DNA from: Gardnerella vaginalis
GTDB lineage: Bacteria; Actinomycetota; Actinomycetes; Actinomycetales; Bifidobacteriaceae
NCBI GenBank assembly: GCA_946997215.1
Contig: CAMPUL010000004.1
Span: 12,993 to 76,992 of the forward strand
Direction of reading: 5' to 3'
DNA: 64,000 nucleotides
Numbering within the stretch: the first letter of the stretch is position 1; each line of letters starts with the position of its first letter. A program made the position numbers and the translations under genes. Shown here in pieces: positions 61,374 to 64,000 of the stretch. The notes under the pieces are model-generated. The model had not been told where the DNA came from. It made no database searches and saw only the letters and a list, made by a program, of their open reading frames with translations.

Positions 61374-61808
61374 ATGAAGAACAAATTATTCGCATCGCTT
61401 CATGCAATTGTTTTTGGAATTCTTATTGCTATAGCGCCATTAACATTTGCAAAACCATGCTCAACTGGAGGCATGCACAAAATGTCTAAAATGGCTAAAA
61501 TGCCTATGATGATGCAGCCTATGGCATGCTACTATACAAGCCGCGTGGCTATTGGAATTGGCGTAGTTATTGCGATTTTAGGCATTATTGCACTATTCGT
61601 TAAAGAGCACGTTCGCGCTGGCTTAAATATTGCTGTAATCGTTAATTCTCTGTTTATGATTTCTACTACAACCTTCCTTATTGGTGTTTGCAAGAGCCCA
61701 ATGATGCATTGCGCATCTGTTATGCGTCCAACGTTGATTGTGTTATCTGTACTCGCGTTGGTGTTTGCATCTGTTAGCGTGTATCTTGACACTAAATCTG
61801 CTTGCTAG
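61374..61808 (+). CDS. DUF4418 family membrane protein, Met/Cys/His-rich
   Basis: 144 residues with four hydrophobic segments (about 8-26, 56-78, 84-104 and 118-138). The first loop is CSTGGMHKMSKMAKMPMMMQPMAC (shown here only as a Met- and Cys-rich block near residues 29-52) and the third loop has CKSPMMHCASVM. Such Met/Cys/His clusters facing outside would suit soft-metal binding, but no metal is shown by sequence. It directly precedes an FtsX-type permease and its ATPase and is probably co-transcribed with them. Confidence 0.8.
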   Translation: MKNKLFASLHAIVFGILIAIAPLTFAKPCSTGGMHKMSKMAKMPMMMQPMACYYTSRVAIGIGVVIAILGIIALFVKEHVRAGLNIAVIVNSLFMISTTTFLIGVCKSPMMHCASVMRPTLIVLSVLALVFASVSVYLDTKSAC

Positions 61809-61829
61809 TGCGCATCCAAGTAATTTGCT

Positions 61830-63041
61830 ATGCACACTATTACATTAAAGCGATTGCCGCTAGAAAACCTAAAGCAAAAGCCGCTTAGAACCGCCGCGTT
61901 AATCGTGGTTTCCGCGTGCTTAGCTGCAGTGTTTTTTGGCGGCTCGCTAATCTCACTAAATCTTTCAAACGGCCTAAACAGCATGCGCGCTCGCCTTGGC
62001 GCGGATATTATGGTGATTCCGCAAAACACTTACAATCGCGCGGAAGCGTTGCTAACTAATGGCGGATCTAGCACGTTTTATTTTACGAATAATATTGAGG
62101 ATTTTGTGCGAAAGTCAAAAGGCGTTGAAAAAGCAAGCGTACAAACTTACATATCTTCTTTATCTGCTGGATGCTGTGCGGAAAAGTTGCAAATCATAGG
62201 TTTTGACCCTGCTAGTGACTTTGTAATTGCGCCATGGATTTATTCACAGCACAAAAGCGAGCTTAAAAAAGGGCAGATGATTGCAGGCGCAAACGTGCTT
62301 GTGTCTTACCAAAACACAGTTCGCTTGTATGGGCATGAATGGCCAATTGTTGCGCAACTTGCTAAAACGGGCACTAGCTTAGACAATTCGGTGTTTGTAA
62401 ACAGAGATACGATTCCAGCGGTTGTTAAATATTCGTCGAATGTTGGTCACACTGCGATTCCTGCAAAATACGCACGCAAGGCGGTTAGTGCGGTTCTTGT
62501 AAAAGTGCGTAAGGGTTTTAGTGCGCAAAATGTTGCGGAAAATATTCGTAAAACTAGCGGAATTAAAAGCCTTGGAATGGTGTTTCCAGGCGGGATTACC
62601 GAGCAGACTAAAAAGAGCTTAGAGGTTTTGAATAAGGCGATTTTTCTTGGAATTCTTGCGTTTTGGGCTGTGGGCGTGTTGATTCTTGTGTGCGTTTTTG
62701 CGGCTTCTACATCGGAGCGCAAGAGGGAATTTGCTTCATTGAGGATTTTGGGCGCAAATAAGCGCATGCTTTTTGGCATGATTTCGCGTGAATCGGCTGC
62801 AATTGGCGTTGTAGGCGGCGTGATTGGTGTTGCGTTTGCTTCGCTTATTTTGTTCCCATACAATATTGCGATTTCTAGTCAGTTGCAATTGCCATATTTG
62901 GAGTCGAATGTTTGGTTTGTGTGCGCGCTTGCTGCGATTTCTGTAGCGTTTTCGCTCGCTAGTGTTTTGGTAACTTCTGCGATTATTGTGGGGCGAATCG
63001 CAAGTAAGGAAGCGTATTTGACTTTAAGAGATGGCGAGTGA
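61830..63041 (+). CDS. FtsX/MacB-type ABC transporter permease
   Basis: 403 residues with an N-terminal membrane segment (LRTAALIVVSACLAAVFFGG). A large extracytoplasmic domain follows (about residues 50-255, with the paired Cys AGCC), then three C-terminal segments around TSERKREFASLRILGANKRM, the FtsX-domain signature. These permeases act by mechanotransmission or export rather than simple channel transport. The 3' end overlaps the ATPase start by 11 bp. Substrate unknown. Confidence 0.88.
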   Translation: MHTITLKRLPLENLKQKPLRTAALIVVSACLAAVFFGGSLISLNLSNGLNSMRARLGADIMVIPQNTYNRAEALLTNGGSSTFYFTNNIEDFVRKSKGVEKASVQTYISSLSAGCCAEKLQIIGFDPASDFVIAPWIYSQHKSELKKGQMIAGANVLVSYQNTVRLYGHEWPIVAQLAKTGTSLDNSVFVNRDTIPAVVKYSSNVGHTAIPAKYARKAVSAVLVKVRKGFSAQNVAENIRKTSGIKSLGMVFPGGITEQTKKSLEVLNKAIFLGILAFWAVGVLILVCVFAASTSERKREFASLRILGANKRMLFGMISRESAAIGVVGGVIGVAFASLILFPYNIAISSQLQLPYLESNVWFVCALAAISVAFSLASVLVTSAIIVGRIASKEAYLTLRDGE

Positions 63042-63858
63042 AGTGGCTAGCGATATGGCAAATGAAGTGTTGAATGAAGTGTTGAATGAAGTGGTTAGCA
63101 ACGATTTAGTCGATTCAGTTGATTCAGTTGATTCAGTCGTAAATCTTAAAAATGTTACTCGCGAATTTAAGCGCAAAAATCGCAAGTTTATTGCTGTAGA
63201 CAATGTTGATTTTTCGCTTAAAGCTGGCGATTTTGTTGCGATTGTTGGCAAGTCCGGAAATGGAAAGTCAACTCTATTAAACATGATTGCAGGGCTTCTA
63301 AAGCCTACTCGTGGAAGCGTTACGATTTTTGGATGCAATATTTCGCTTCCTTCTATAAGCGACGAGCAAACTTCTGCGATTCGCGCAAAAAACATCGGTT
63401 TTGTTACGCAATCGCAAACGCTTCTTGCTAATTTGAATGTGCTAGATAACGTTATTTTGCCTGTTATGATTGCGCGCTCATCTTCTAAGCGAGTAGACGA
63501 TTCAGCGCAAAAGCTTAATCCGAATGATTACGCTAGTTTGACTTCACGCGCTATGGATTTGCTTAAGCGACTTAACGTGGACGATCTTGCGCATTGCTAT
63601 CCGCGCGAGCTTTCTGGCGGAGAAATGCGTCGCGTTATGATTGCGCGCGCTTTGATTAACAAGCCACGTTTGTTGATTTTGGACGAACCTACTGGCGATT
63701 TGGATTCGCAAAACACGCAAACTGTGGTGTCTCTTCTACGCGATTGTACGGCTTGCGGCGCGGCTGTTTTAGTTGTGACTCACGATGAATCGGTTGCTGC
63801 AAGCGCTGATTGCGTTTACACAATGGACTCTGGCGTGCTGCGTGCACTCTGTGACTGA
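63031..63858 (+). CDS. ABC transporter ATP-binding protein (LolD/MacB type)
   Basis: 275 residues. Walker A GKSGNGKST (73-81), signature LSGGEMRRVMIARAL and Walker B LLILDEPTGDLDS, the MacB/LolD pattern. The first 40 residues are two sets of tandem repeats, NEVLNEVLNEV and DSVDSVDSV, not needed for the fold. The ATG at 63031 overlaps the permease gene, indicating coupling; a start nearer VNLKNVTREFKRK would need an internal codon. Confidence 0.92.
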   Translation: MASEVASDMANEVLNEVLNEVVSNDLVDSVDSVDSVVNLKNVTREFKRKNRKFIAVDNVDFSLKAGDFVAIVGKSGNGKSTLLNMIAGLLKPTRGSVTIFGCNISLPSISDEQTSAIRAKNIGFVTQSQTLLANLNVLDNVILPVMIARSSSKRVDDSAQKLNPNDYASLTSRAMDLLKRLNVDDLAHCYPRELSGGEMRRVMIARALINKPRLLILDEPTGDLDSQNTQTVVSLLRDCTACGAAVLVVTHDESVAASADCVYTMDSGVLRALCD

Positions 63859-63867
63859 GCTTTGTTG

Positions 63868-64000
63868 CGCGTTTTCCTATTTATCGTTGCGCGAGGTTTG
63901 AGTATTTCTCTCCTCGCAGGCGCGCCAACCTGCCTTCGAGCTTAGAGCGTAGCGCGAGAAGGCAATTTGGAGCGCTGAGCAGCTCAAGGCAGAAGCACTG
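63868..64000 (+). repeat. Family B start fused to a family A copy (runs off the window)
   Basis: TTGCGCGAGGTTTGAGTATT to CTCCTCGCA (63880-63919) is joined directly to GGCGCGCCAACCTGCCTTCG and the family A middle, reaching the core AGAAGCACTG at the window edge. Confidence 0.8.

Overview
The window looks like a chromosomal segment of Gardnerella or a very close Bifidobacteriaceae relative. The basis is a low-to-mid GC actinobacterial genome with actinobacterial gene neighbourhoods (rpsP-khpA-rimM-trmD; coaD-sepIVA-like-DUF177-rpmF-rnc; xerD-parA; sufBDC), DUF3039 and DUF177 proteins, an Ala/Glu-rich S16 tail, a complete upper mevalonate pathway with a type 2 IPP isomerase, and a bifidobacterial-style sortase pilus locus. 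The species name is inference; no database was consulted.

Layout. 0-4 kb: 3' part of fni, then rpmB and recG. 4-9 kb: an HTH-PfkB kinase, and a minus-strand nucleoside hydrolase/MFS pair, then rsmD. 9-15 kb (minus): trmD, rimM, khpA, rpsP, a membrane exonuclease-endonuclease-phosphatase protein, ffh. 15-24 kb: cysS, pncB, DUF3039, coaD, a SepIVA-like protein, DUF177, rpmF, rnc, xerC. 24-30 kb: sufBDC, typA. 30-35.5 kb: membrane protein, pheA-tyrA, xerD, parA. 35.6-37.5 kb: a DUF4160/DUF2442 toxin-antitoxin-like pair, a small beta-barrel-like protein and an orphan RelB antitoxin. 38-47 kb: pilus locus (giant Rib-repeat adhesin broken by an in-frame TGA, SpaA-type backbone pilin, class C sortase). 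47-52 kb: frameshifted HEPN/Abi gene, MNT nucleotidyltransferase, small alarmone synthetase, BI-1 membrane protein, tRNA-Ser(UGA), Panacea/Doc toxin-antitoxin pair. 52-57 kb (minus): HMG-CoA synthase, HMG-CoA reductase, thiolase. 57-61 kb: xpt (minus) and a PcrA/UvrD helicase with prion-like tails. 61-64 kb: DUF4418 protein with a FtsX-type ABC exporter.

The most unusual property is repeat content. Almost every long intergenic space is filled by one or more of at least four short repeat families. Family A is a modular, hairpin-rich composite of up to about 370 bp with swappable, covarying stems. Family B is about 120-270 bp and always points toward the next gene. Family C is a MITE-like element of about 52 bp with 15-16 bp terminal inverted repeats. 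Family D is a hairpin of about 50 bp, present as a 53-bp tandem array inside one gene. Family A is inserted inside a family C copy and supplies stop codons to several genes. A separate 14-15 bp micro-repeat sits in frame, in either orientation (encoding AVAGD or SPAT), in at least a dozen unrelated proteins.

The pilus locus appears to carry two independent switches. One is a G9 tract inside the spacer of a promoter upstream of the adhesin. The other is a TGA replacing a conserved Cys codon in the first of three homologous adhesin modules. Together with several toxin-antitoxin or abortive-infection genes around it, this 35-52 kb stretch is the accessory, variable part of the window.
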